Of a stretch of 64,000 nucleotides of DNA, positions 35,401-45,260 are shown in pieces. The notes below the pieces were generated by a model. The model had not been told where the DNA came from, made no database searches, and saw only the letters and a program-made list of their open reading frames with translations. Position 1 is the stretch's first letter. Each line of letters begins with the position of its first letter. This DNA is from Atrichornis clamosus. Lineage: Eukaryota; Chordata; Aves; Passeriformes; Menuridae. The DNA lies in the NCBI GenBank assembly GCA_013400975.1, contig WBMZ01005367.1, forward strand, positions 248,001 through 312,000. Direction: 5' to 3'. The translations under genes were made by a program, and so were the position numbers.

Positions 35401-36099
35401 GCAGAGAGGGAGAAATGGGCATTTGTCACTGTGTTGAGTGAAAACAGTGCAGTCCCAGGGGAGAAGCTGTTCAGCAACCTTTAGGGAAGCCAGTCTGCTT
35501 TGGCAAGCAGAAACTTCCTAGGAAGGTGAAGACAAGTTTATCTGTAAATCTAGTGATTTTATTGGGTTTATATGATGGATAATTTTGTCACCATGGCATT
35601 TCTCAGAAATGTTTGTTAAAAGTCTACTTTTTTTCTTCTTTATATATAGTAAAAGTGTTGAGAAGATGCATTTTATCAAGAAGTATCCATTTGTTTCATA
35701 TAAAGGTTTGTGGAAAGAACTCCTAAGCCTGCTTCAGTGCTGTTCTGTAACAACCTATCCATTTACTTCAGAAGCTTCACTGATTAATTTCATAGTTGCA
35801 CTCATTTCCTTTCTTGGAGAGCCCGGTATTTAATTATTTTTAATAACTGGAATATGAATCATATTATTCAATATCTTATATTACTCTTCATCTTTCCAAG
35901 GATGTAGGAGATAGAGAAATTTGTGCTTGGCTCTTTGATGTACATGATGAAAACATAGTGGATAGGTATTTTCTTCAAGAATGTTAGTGCTCACATAGGT
36001 GTGTGTGTAGTGCTTGCAAATTCAACTCAAATTTAAAGTAGTGCATGGAGAGACACATGAAATGAAAGCCCATTGCTGTAAATAAACGTGAAAGGAGAA

Positions 36100-36220
36100 T
36101 CTGTGTCCCAAAGGACTTTCAGTGCCAGACCAAGGGTAAGCCTGTAACCCAACAGGACTTGGAGCCACGTCTCTTGAGTTCAGTCTTCCAAACACAAGAC
36201 CGTCTTTCCATTCCATACAT
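36100..36220 (-). mobile_element. MIR-like SINE remnant (tentative)
   Basis: The + strand segment acttggagccacgtctcttg, agttcagtcttccaaacaca and agaccgtctttcc follows the inverted MIR 5' half ('ggattcgaaccca..tct.ctgagtcc.agtcc..tgctctaaccactagacca'). It is short and diverged. Confidence 0.35.
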
Positions 36221-36639
36221 GGTGATTTAACACTTTAGGCCAGCTTTTTTCTAAGTGCTGAGCATCCACCAGTTCCCAGTAAGAAGAGACACTCATGCAG
36301 TCTCATTCATGTTTTAAAAGGGGGAAAAAACAGTACACACTGAATATAACTTTCCTGGTGATACCGTGATCATTTCCAGCAGATTTTCTCAGGTACAAGT
36401 CAGTGGTTTCTTGTTAATGAAGTACAGCTCTCTGTTGTACTTCTATCCCCTTAGAACCTGCTGGGTGTTTTTTACAGGCTGCCTTTGGGCTATATCCCGC
36501 AGACATCCTCCTCCGAGTCACATCACGTAATGGCTTGTGAATGAAAGTAATTCAGATCAAGCAAAACAGGAACGTTCAGTGCAAAAAAAATAATAGCACA
36601 GCTCTTATCCAATTCTTTCCATTCTGTGATCTCCAAGGG

Positions 36640-36795
36640 ATCTGTGAGTGAAACATCGTCATACATGTGTATTCTTCAAATGAGGGAACACCCAGAAGGT
36701 CCAGAATCACTCAGCAAAACGAGTGAATCAGAACTAGGTTGTGGATCTTCAATCTTCTGGCCAATCTCTTACCAAATTTTTCCAAAATCTTTGTT
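36640..36795 (-). mobile_element. MIR-like SINE remnant
   Basis: The + strand reads attcttcaaatgagggaaca, then gaatcactcagcaaaacgag, tgaatcagaactaggttgtg, tcttcaatcttctggccaa and tctcttaccaaat. It keeps the order of an inverted MIR (acagatgaggaaactga ... gtcacacagcaagt ... cagagc.gggattc..acc ... ctgactcca..gcc ... ctcttaacca). It is strongly diverged. Confidence 0.5.
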
Positions 36796-39509
36796 ATCTA
36801 ACAGAAGTTTACATGGTTATTTTTGGTAGGATTTTTTTTTCCTGAGTGAGCACTGTTGATGTTGATAATTTAGTTTTCCCAGTGCGTTTACCAAGGAGAT
36901 GTGTTGAAAGATGGGACTTTTTTAAAACCAGGGCAACTGGACAAATATCTGTCATCGAGAGGATGTCATTCATGGAGTGTCAGAGGTAGGGAGAATGTTT
37001 TACACATTGGGACAGAGTGAAATATCAGCGTCCCATGGCACACTTCAGCTGGAACACATGTCCCAAGTGTATCAAGCAGTTCTGCCAAACTGATAAGGCC
37101 TGAAAGTTGTCCAGGAAAGCTATTTCACACTACAGATATTGCCTAAGAGTACACTGGCTTCTCATTTATTTACAGGGGGGATGTGTGTGATATGAATTCC
37201 GTTCTCTGCCCTGTGGTTGTTTAAAGGGATATGAGAAAGAGGGTGTAGAGCATCCGTTTTTCCCCCTCTGTACTCATTAATCTGCAGAAAAGAAGTCATT
37301 GCCCCTTATGTCCCTTGTATCTGGTTTGCCTGGTATTTCTGGGGGCTTGGCTGAGTGCAGCTCTGAGTGCTTGGCTAATTCTGACACAGCACAGACTGTT
37401 TAAGATAATGAGTTGAGGAAGCTGAATGTTCATGCTTGCACTTGTTTGCTTTGTGCGATTGTAGAAAATAAAAAGGGTCATCAGCTCCCAGGTTAACACC
37501 GGATTCTCTTTCTTCTCCACGGCCAAGACATGCTCACACACAGACCATGTGTCTGCAGATGCTGCTCTTGAAACAGGTCTTAACTTTTTTTCAGTATTAG
37601 ATCATTGCTTTTCTGCCTGTAAACCCTGTTCAGTCCCAGACAAGCTACTGCTTGGTAGGAAAGAAAGGAAGAGGAGATACCTTTGTCTCAGCTTCTGCAG
37701 ACATCCTTCATATTTTTGTCTTGTTTTTGGAGTTGGTAATAGAGAATTGTTGGTGTTTTGTTTAGCCACGAATATTCATTGATTGATTCTCCTGATTTAT
37801 GCTTCTGTTTCTTCATGTGTGTGAAAGGAAGACCAGGATTAAATTGTCCACACGGATTTTTTGAGGAAATTGGTAGCATTGGGTGGGTCCAGTTTTGGGC
37901 TCCCAGGACTGTAATGGGGCCTTGCTTGGGAGGATGGGTGGCAGGGCTGTGTTGGCACAGGGCTGTGCATATCTCATGTAGCATGTGAGGGTTCTGAGTT
38001 GTGCTGTTATCTCCCTTCCTGTTTTTATCTTCCCTCCACCAACTTTCAGTATTGCATGCTTTGAAATAGTTGTTCTTACATCATCTAAAAAAGAAGAAAA
38101 AAGTAGAAATAAAACATGATCTTTATTGTCCTTAAGACATTTTGGAGCTTCTGAAAAAGACTGATTGCTGCCGGGGGTCACACCATGCCTGATGGAGGCA
38201 GGAAGAAAATGTAATTATACATCTATATGTATAGGTAAATGCTCATTTTCATGCTCAGCAGGTGATTCATGGGAGTCATGGCCCTGGAAAGTCTGACATA
38301 GCCACTCAGCTAATCAGAAAGTTACTGTAAATTTAGAAAAATAGTGTTAGTAACGTGGTGAACAGGATCTAAGCCTTGTGATGGGACTTTGGATTTTCCT
38401 TCCAAATTTTTCAGCATTATACAAGCTAACTCAAATTAATTTCAAAAGCAGATTGATGCAGAGTCCTATGTGGAAATTGGTGTTATGGCAGGGTTGGAGG
38501 GAGTTCTGTGAGTATGGTTTGCTTTGCTGTTATTTTGTCTACTGACTTTGAGTAAAATGGTCAAATTTGAGTTTATGTTGATTTGGCAGCATTGACTCAG
38601 AAACAAAAATTGTTGAACAGCTAAAACAACTTAGGTAGGCAGACTAGGGCATCTTTCCTATGTAATCAAGCCACGTGTTATGAGGAATTTGACCCAGGAG
38701 AGTTCATTTTCCATCTTTCTCTAGCAGGCTCCTGAGGTTGCATTCTCTGAGCTGGGAGCTGTGCAGAAGTGTCACAGGGAACGATAGCTTGCTTCAGAAT
38801 TAATTAGAGCGAGATAAGGGTTGTGAAATAGAGCTGTTCCTTTTGTAGCTGTCAGCATCTCCCTCGTGCTTGTAGGGTGTCATGTTGCTTTTTGTGGATG
38901 CTGGCGGCATCCCCAATTATTAAACCCACTTTGTCATTCATACCTTCTACGCAGGGTGTAGGGAAATCTCAGTCTACTCAGTGACGTTGAGATTTGGAAT
39001 TTCTGTGCCGTAATGTGAATGTCTTCTCCTTTTGCCCTTTTGCTGTAAATGTTTGAGGCCTGAGATGTTGTGAATATTATCTGTGAATTTCTCTGATCAA
39101 TGTGGTGACTCTAGACAGGATCTCACAGATCAAAAAAATGGTCACCCGTAGGTCTCAGTGACTTAATCTTTCTGAAGGAGTGTATTGGAAGAGTTGTTTG
39201 ACTGAAGTGACTCGTCAGTTGCTCCCACATAGACAGCTGGTTTGGAAGTAGTTACTAAAAGTAATGGGGTTGTGGGAAGAACAATACTTCAATCTGACAG
39301 GTTTGGAAGTTACATAATTTCAATGGTTTGAAGAGTCTGTCACCTATTAACAGTTATTGAATGGCTTAAAGAAATAAAGTGCTGAGAAAGTTAGAGGCTA
39401 AAAAGATGAAGTTGGAGTCTATTACTATATTTATTGTGCAGCCCCATCACCTCAGGCATGTCTTCTCTCCTAATGGGACTGTGTCCCTGTGATATTTGGG
39501 ATTCAATAT

Positions 39510-39600
39510 GGGATGTTTGGTCTGTCTCTACCTCTGTTTTTTCCATCAGTTAAATGTAATAATATTTGCCTTCTTTCACAAAATGCTTCGAGATTTAAGG
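39510..39600 (+). mobile_element. MIR/L2-type remnant (tentative)
   Basis: The order ctgtctctacctctgttttt, tccatcagttaaatgtaata and atatttgcc, then aaaatgcttcgagattt, resembles the MIR core (ctctgtgcctcagtttcctcatctgtaaaatggg) followed by an 'aagcgctttgagat' block. It is short and ends at an A-run. Confidence 0.35.
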
Positions 39601-40025
39601 AAAAAAAAAGAGAGAAAATCAAACTACTATTATTTACGGTTATTTTATTTAGTGTTTTATTGATGTAGTGTCATCTTATTGTTAGTGTCAAAGATTCTCG
39701 GGGAGGTTTCCTAGAAATTCAGTATCTCCAAGAGGAAGAAAATTCGCAGAGAATGAAGAAGTCAGAAAAAGAAGAAGGCTGCAGAGATTGGATCTCATTA
39801 AAGGAGATGATAGAAAAGGGGCTTAGATATCTTTCAAAATGTAAATCATACTTAGAGGACACATCTGAAGCTAATGCAATTAGGCGTAATGTGAGATTAA
39901 TATACTTGTTTCAAATTATTCTGTAATCAACCCTTTAACAAAAGCACTCAGTCCAAAACTGGATAAATGGTAAAGATGAATGATGAGAAGGAGAAAGTAC
40001 TTGAAGTGAGTGAAGAGTAATGATA

Positions 40026-40029
40026 GTCT
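40026..40029 (+). repeat. Target-site duplication, left copy (gtct)
   Basis: gtct directly precedes the TG at 40030 and is repeated directly after the terminal CA of the right LTR at 41498-41501. It fixes the outer ends of the retroviral element. Confidence 0.75.
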
Positions 40030-40217
40030 TGTTGTGGTTTAATCCTACTGGCAGCTGATCCCCACGCAGTTGTTTGCTCACTCCCTGCAACAGGATGGGG
40101 GAGGCAATTGGAAGAGTAAAAGTGGGAAAACTTGCAGATTGAGATAAAGGCAGTTCAATAGGTAAAACAAAAGCTGAGCACTCAAGCAGAGCCAAGGAAG
40201 GGATTCATTCACCACTT
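40030..40217 (-). mobile_element. Truncated 3' LTR (R-U5-like part only)
   Basis: Aligns with the first ~200 bp of the right-hand LTR (caattggaagagtaaaagtg and gagataaaggcagttcaata versus agaagcagaagagaaaaagt and gaggtaaggacagttcaatg). After 'cactttccagtggagg' it passes into leader sequence. On the - strand this is the 3' third of the LTR, downstream of the putative poly(A) signal region. U3, with the promoter, is absent. Confidence 0.75.
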
Positions 40218-40882
40218 TCCAGTGGAGGAACAGCACATTCTTCACCCCTTATTCCATACCATTTACATCATGCTCAGGTACCACCCTATCCAATACAATC
40301 TCTTTGACCACCACGCCCCTTCCCATCTTTTGATATGATACAAGGGTGTCATTTCCCTAGTCAATGGACCACCTCTGTAAAACGTCCATAAAATGCCCAC
40401 AAAATGTGCACAAATGTCCACCAAATGTCTCTTGAGTTCATTTAGCCCATGACTTTGCACCCCATCTGTCCTGGTGGTCATTCAGGACAGGAGAGGTGAT
40501 GTGTTGTGTGGAGTTACTGGGCACCAAAGCCAGCTCAGGTGACTTGGACTGGAGTTCACACTGGGGTCCCAGCCTGCCCACTACAGCAGCACAGCAGCAG
40601 CAGCGATGCCCTGGCCATCTGCCAGCCCAGGCACATTGCTGCTGCTGTTATCAGAGTGTTCCCAGGCACAGCAGAGTAAGATGATAAGCCACACGGCAGG
40701 ACAGCACACGGTGAGAGCAAAAAGCAGCCACTAACGAGCACTAGACCTGAACACACAGTGAGACAAGCAAGCCCCATGGCAAGCACAGGAGTCTGCCAAT
40801 TAATAGCTAAACAGCAGTAACAGCTATAAATTCAATCCAGCATGTTTCAATCAAATCTTTGTTGTTGTCTTGAACCCTTTGA

Positions 40883-40900
40883 GCCCCATGTTGGGCACGA
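40883..40900 (-). other. Retroviral primer-binding site, tRNA-Lys(1,2) type
   Basis: The + strand gccccatgttgggcacga is the reverse complement of a TGGCGCCCAACGTGGGGC-type site at 15 of 18 positions. That sequence pairs with the 3' end of tRNA-Lys(1,2), the primer for minus-strand DNA synthesis in several retroviruses. It lies 8 bp from the LTR end, which sets the element's polarity as -. Confidence 0.75.
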
Positions 40901-40908
40901 GAAAGGGC

Positions 40909-41497
40909 TGTCACAGTTTAACTCCGCTGACTACCCAGCTTCACGCAGCCACTCATTCATCTTCCCCCAGTGGAATGGCGGTGGGGGGAGAAGCAGAAGA
41001 GAAAAAGTGAGAAAACTCTCAAATTGAGGTAAGGACAGTTCAATGGGTAAAGCAAAAGCCACACGCACAAGCAAAGCCAAACAAGGAATTAATTCACTGC
41101 TTCGCATGGGCAGTTGGGTGTTCAGCCATCCCCAGGAGAACAGGGCTCCATCACATGTAATAGTGATGTGGGAAGACAAGCACCTTCACTCCAGTTGTCT
41201 GCCCTTCTTACTTTTTACCCCAGCTTTATGAACTGAACATGACCTCGTATGGTCTGGAATACTCCTGGGGTCAGCTGGGCTCAGCTGTCCTGGCTGTGTC
41301 CCCTCCCCACTCCTTGTGCACCCCCGGTCTCCTCCCTGGTGGGGTGAGGAGCACAAAAAGCCTTGAGTGTGTGTAAGCCCTGCCCAGGGATAATGAAAAC
41401 ATCCCTGTGTTATCAGCACTGATTCCAGTACAAATCCAAAACACAGCCCCATAGAGGATACTCTGAAGAAAAGCATCTTCTCTCCCAACCAAAATCA
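40909..41497 (-). mobile_element. 5' LTR of the deleted retroviral element
   Basis: A 589-bp LTR, TGTCACAGTTTAAC...CCAAAATCA on the + strand, co-linear with the 592-bp solo LTR at 7425-8016. On the - strand a decayed TATA-like ttcataaag lies near 41220-41230. The poly(A) signal position near 41035 reads attgaa instead of AATAAA/ATTAAA, so the transcription signals appear eroded. The left end abuts the primer-binding site region, the right end abuts the gtct duplication. Confidence 0.88.
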
Positions 41498-41501
41498 GTC
41501 T
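41498..41501 (+). repeat. Target-site duplication, right copy (gtct)
   Basis: Exact match to 40026-40029. Confidence 0.75.
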
Positions 41502-43704
41502 CCATTTCCACCTGACTCCAGACCAGACTGTCTTTGTTTTCCAGATGGAAGGACTGAGGCCAGCGTGCAAGAGGCTGTGTTTTACCTCTGCATTAGTGCT
41601 GGTGTCTGCATAGCGTGAGCATCACTTGGGCTCTTTTCTAGGGTTTGGAAGAGAGGAGGTGCCAAGTTATGAATCATGCTCCCATCCCTCACCACCTATT
41701 GGCATTGAGCATATTGTCAACTGGGCAAAGAGAGATTCTATTTAATGGTGTTTCCATTTATCTTTTCCATTTACCTTTTGTGACTCAGATGTGATTGATA
41801 TGATTAAATTATACATAGTTTTGACGAATCTGGGCAGTTACAACTCCTCTGTGAAGTAAGATGCATTAAATTTTTCATTGTAATCAAATGGAGGAGATGT
41901 GAATATGACTGAATTTTGCAAACACCAGCCCCACTGCTGTAGATGCATGTATCAATATATGTGTATACACACAGACATTATAAACCATAAATTTGAAAAA
42001 TGGCTTTCTGCTCTTGTGGCCAAGGAACAGCCTCAATTTTGGACATTTCAAGTTGCATTAAGAGAAGACTGGCTTCTGAAATTAGACTTCCATGAGATGG
42101 TGACACAAGAATTCTTTTTTACTAGGAATACTGCTCTCACTACCCTTAAAAGAAATGGGGTTTTTGAAAGTAAATGCCCTGTACAAATATTTGTCTATTC
42201 TACTGATTTGAAGAGCTATTATTTGAGTGATCTGCTGAAATCATCTCATTATACTGATGGCTTTAAAATTTTTTGGACTTTCAGTTGATTGTTTGATTGC
42301 ACTGCTTCTGTACACGGGGTAGAAGAACAACAGAATCAATTTTATTCCAAATGTGGCTGCTTGTAGCAGCTTTTTTTTTCAATTTTAAGGTTGTGTAATA
42401 CTGGAGATGAAGACAGGGTGTGTAAATTGGATTTCAGCTTGACCAAGTACTTAAACACATTGTTTTCCCTTTGCCTTTTGGTACATGGCTTTGAATTCTT
42501 CTAAATTACTGGTCTCCTTGGCAGTCTTGTTGTAGGACATCAATTTACATTTAGCATTGTGTGATTAGAGAAGTAATCACCATATCACAGTTGTTCTCTG
42601 AGTTTGTTTCGGGATGGGAACATCCACAGGGCAGAGCTACCACCTCCAGGAGGAGAAGTTGCCATCTCTGTAGGAGGTCTCTACAAAGGGACAAAGAATT
42701 AAGAGGGCAGAGAAAACTGATTTTTACAGCTGCCGAAAGAAGTCTGAGACTCACGGCAGAAAGGTGTTCCTGCCTCTCACCAGTGCCATGATGGGCTCGT
42801 AGACCTCGTCTGAGCACTTGGTCTGGTCCTGAGACTTTGCCAAAATTAAGGCAGGAAGAAGTAAGAGTAGGGACAGGAGGAAGATGTTACCTGTATCTTG
42901 TGCCCTGTTTGGAGGGTCTGGCATACAAGACATACCTGAGTCTACTAAGAATGATTCCAAAAAGAATTCAGAAATTTGCTTTAGAAGTTAATTGAGCTCT
43001 TTGTTTGTCTAAACAACAACTAAACCTGGAGGGCTTGCTGAGCATTTCGCAGAGGTGTGCAAGGAATAACAGAGGATTCTTTGATCTATCAGATACCTCT
43101 CGCAGAAAATTTTCCCAGGATACACCATACACACTCTCACATATGAATTTGGCTTTTGAATATCATGGGCATCTTAAAATCAGAGCAGACATAGCCTGCA
43201 GTGAACACCTGTAGTTCCTTACTCTGCTCATATTAGATGTTATTTCTAATTCTGGTTAATTATTTAATCTGTCTATTTGAATCATGGCAAATGAGTTTAG
43301 GAAGCTGTGCTAGCTGCTATAATTTTTCAGAGATGTAAAAGGAAGCAGTAGTTTCCACCTGCCAACTGAACAAACCAATGTGATTTTCCTAATCTTTTCA
43401 CATTTACTGAGAAGTAACTAATTATATCACTCACTACGAATTAATATTACACCATCATGTTTATCCCTCTGTATTTGAGAGTAATGCATCTTTACAGAAA
43501 GGAGGGAATAATGTAATTAACGATAAGCAAGTACACTGATGTGAGTTTGCCTTTGATTGAATGCTTTTTGCTTGAGGTTTAATGAAACTCATTTACTCTA
43601 AAAATGGCTTATAAAATTAACTGGGGCCAAATCCGTCCCTCAGCTGTTGTGTGGTCGTATGGCTAATTGATCCAGTACATGGATTGAACCTACCAGTGAG
43701 CTTT
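41502..43704. other. Unique sequence around a candidate microexon
   Basis: A + strand ORF at 41899-42288 (129 codons) has no recognisable domain. Apart from the candidate exon at 42781-42828 nothing gene-like is seen. Positions 43230-43620 are AT-rich with several TAATTA/ATTA motifs and no repeat signature. Confidence 0.45.
42781..42828 (-). CDS. Candidate 48-nt coding exon, product unknown
   Basis: On the - strand a strong pyrimidine tract (cctgtccctactcttacttc...) leads to tctcag, then 16 codons reading DQTKCSDEVYEPIMAL, then a donor GTGAGAGGC. 14 of 16 third positions are G or C while only ~25% of second positions are, a strong coding-type periodicity inside AT-rich flanks. Length is a multiple of three, so skipping would keep frame. 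An alternative acceptor 6 nt upstream (caaag) would add SQ. The 69-codon ORF that continues upstream reads as a hydrophobic leader, but its codons are those of a pyrimidine tract, so I favour the exon model over a signal peptide. Gene identity is not recognised. Confidence 0.35.
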
Positions 43705-44205
43705 AGATCACAGAATCCCAGAATCCCAAACTCTGTTAGGCTGGAAAAGACTGCTGAGATCATCAAGTCCCACCTATGACCAAATACCACCCTGTCAGCC
43801 AGACCATGGCACTGAGTGCTACGTCCAGGCTTTCCTTAAACACATCCAGGGACGATGACTCCAACACCTGCCTGGGCAGCCCATTCCAATGTCTAATCAC
43901 CTTTTCTGTAAAGGAATTCTTCCTCATATCCAGGGCCTAAACCTCCCCTTGCACAGCTTGAGGCCGTGTCCTCTCATCCTGTCCCTGGCTGCCTGGGAGC
44001 AGAGCCGGACCCCCACCTGGGTACAGCCTCCTGCCAGGGAGTTGTAGTGAGATATAAGGTCACCCCTGAGCCTCCTTTGCTCCAGGATAAAAAAGTCAGC
44101 TCCCTCAGCTGCTCCTCACAGGACTTGTGCTCCAGACCCTTTCCTAGCTCTGTTGCCCTTCTCTGGGCTCAAATGGAGCCCTGTACTGCAGCTCTCCCCT
44201 TAGGA
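43705..44205 (-). mobile_element. CR1 LINE, ORF2 C-terminus and 3' UTR
   Basis: The + strand begins agatcacagaatcccagaat (inverted CR1 octamers), then ggctggaaaagactgctgag, aacacctgcctgggcagcc, cattccaatgtctaatcacc, gaattcttcctcatatcc, cctcccct and gccctt-ctctgggctc. This is the standard order of an inverted CR1 3' end. The - strand keeps traces of the ORF2 C-terminus (RRLRGDLI-like near 44070-44095, then RGHGLKLCKGRF). Frame is broken and the 5' part is lost. About 500 bp remain. Confidence 0.92.
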
Positions 44206-45039
44206 GGGTCGCCGTGGCTGCGCTCAGGGATGTGGGTCTGTGATTGTCAGCTCCACAGGAGGACACACATTTCTGAGGATACAAGCCAGTGTCACTCCTT
44301 CTTCTGTATGTTTGCTTTCTTTGTTCCAACGTGCAGGCTGTGTGGCAGGAAAGGATGGGTCGCCAGCTGAACAAGGATAATCCCCTTGAGCACCAGCCTT
44401 GGGCCAGGATGTGCCCAGTACCTGGCTTGAGTTTTTAGCCACTGCATGTTCACAGCAGGGGCTGTTCCTAAGAAGGCTGGGGAGTGAGACTGTGTTTCTG
44501 CATTTCAAGGAGACTCTCCAAGGGGTGAAATGCAAACGTCTGAAAAGAAGGAAATAACATTCACTCATAAATACAGCAAAGAGAATCAGCCTCATCTAAA
44601 TGCTGCGTAGTGTCCTCTGTGCTGCCAGTGGTTCAGGAGGTGCCTATTTCATATGTATTTCTTTATTGTTATTGTTTTCTGTTATTATGTGCTGTGTTAT
44701 TTCTGCTGCCACAGCACCCAGAAAACACAGCTCCTCATCTAGAGTAAAAGCATTAAAGCAGATGTGATTTATGCCCCAAGTGCAATGAGGCAGGACCACA
44801 CGCTCCCACCAGCTGCTCTCACCTGGGCGAGCAGCAGTCCTGCCATCTCTTTGCAGCCTGAGCATACACCAATACACCAATACACCTCTGCTCAGATGGG
44901 GCCATAGCTTAGGATGGACCAGGAAGCATGTAAAAAGTCATGTATATTATCTCATTTTCTCGTGTATGTGTCCTCTTCCTTTTATAGAGTTTTCTTGGAG
45001 TTAAAGACTGTTTTTCTGATTGTGAACATCAATTATCTC

Positions 45040-45260
45040 ACCAGCTGCAGCTATCAGCTTTGATTTAGACCTATGAGCCTGTTTTTATAACTAATCAAAG
45101 CTTTTAATAACATTAGCTATAGTGACGCCCTTGTAACTTTGCTAAAAATTACCTAACACCTGTCAAGAGATTTCTTTTATTAACTTGAACAGTGACAGGA
45201 TTTATCCAGTTGGTAGCCAGTCATTCTCTAAAGAATCATTTTATTTTGGATGCCTACTCA
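45040..45260. promoter_or_regulatory. Candidate conserved regulatory block (tentative)
   Basis: Contains caccagctgcagc (E-box), two ATCAAAGC sites in inverted orientation (45057-45064 as gctttgat, 45094-45101), ttaataacattag and tgacagg. ATCAAAG is a TCF/LEF-type site. There is no repeat signature and no coding frame. Selection on this block is inference only, as I cannot align species. Confidence 0.2.

Larger units (their letters stand above)
32466..40025. other. Unique sequence with a few ancient repeat remnants
   Basis: No gene is recognised. Candidate MIR-like remnants at about 36.10-36.22, 36.64-36.79 and 39.51-39.60 kb are listed separately. The remaining ORFs are short and without domains, and no CpG island is visible. 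Confidence 0.5.
40030..41497 (-). mobile_element. Internally deleted endogenous retrovirus
   Basis: On the - strand the order is: full 5' LTR (41497 to 40909), 8-bp spacer, primer-binding site (40900 to 40883), ~665-bp leader, then a truncated 3' LTR (about 40217 to 40030). The 3' LTR keeps its 3' terminus but lacks its 5' ~400 bp. TG...CA outer ends and the perfect 4-bp repeat gtct bound the 1468-bp unit. No gag, pro, pol or env reading frame is present, so it is non-coding and could move only with proteins supplied in trans. The leader is a C/A-rich sequence I recall as common next to this LTR type in songbirds. The deletion removed everything from the leader through the polypurine tract and U3 of the 3' LTR. 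Confidence 0.85.

Noticed and set aside
40496..40786. Short ORFs with poly-Gln-like and Cys-rich stretches
   Set aside because: They lie in the non-coding leader of the deleted retroviral element and derive from a CAG-rich stretch.
42751..42960. Secreted peptide with signal sequence (LLSLLLLLPALILA) on the - strand
   Set aside because: The leucine-rich stretch is encoded by a pyrimidine tract directly upstream of a good splice acceptor, and the codon third positions change from mixed to GC-rich exactly at the acceptor. An intron-exon boundary explains it better.
43966..44370. 134-codon + strand ORF
   Set aside because: Most of it is antisense to the CR1 ORF2 C-terminus and 3' region at 43705-44205.
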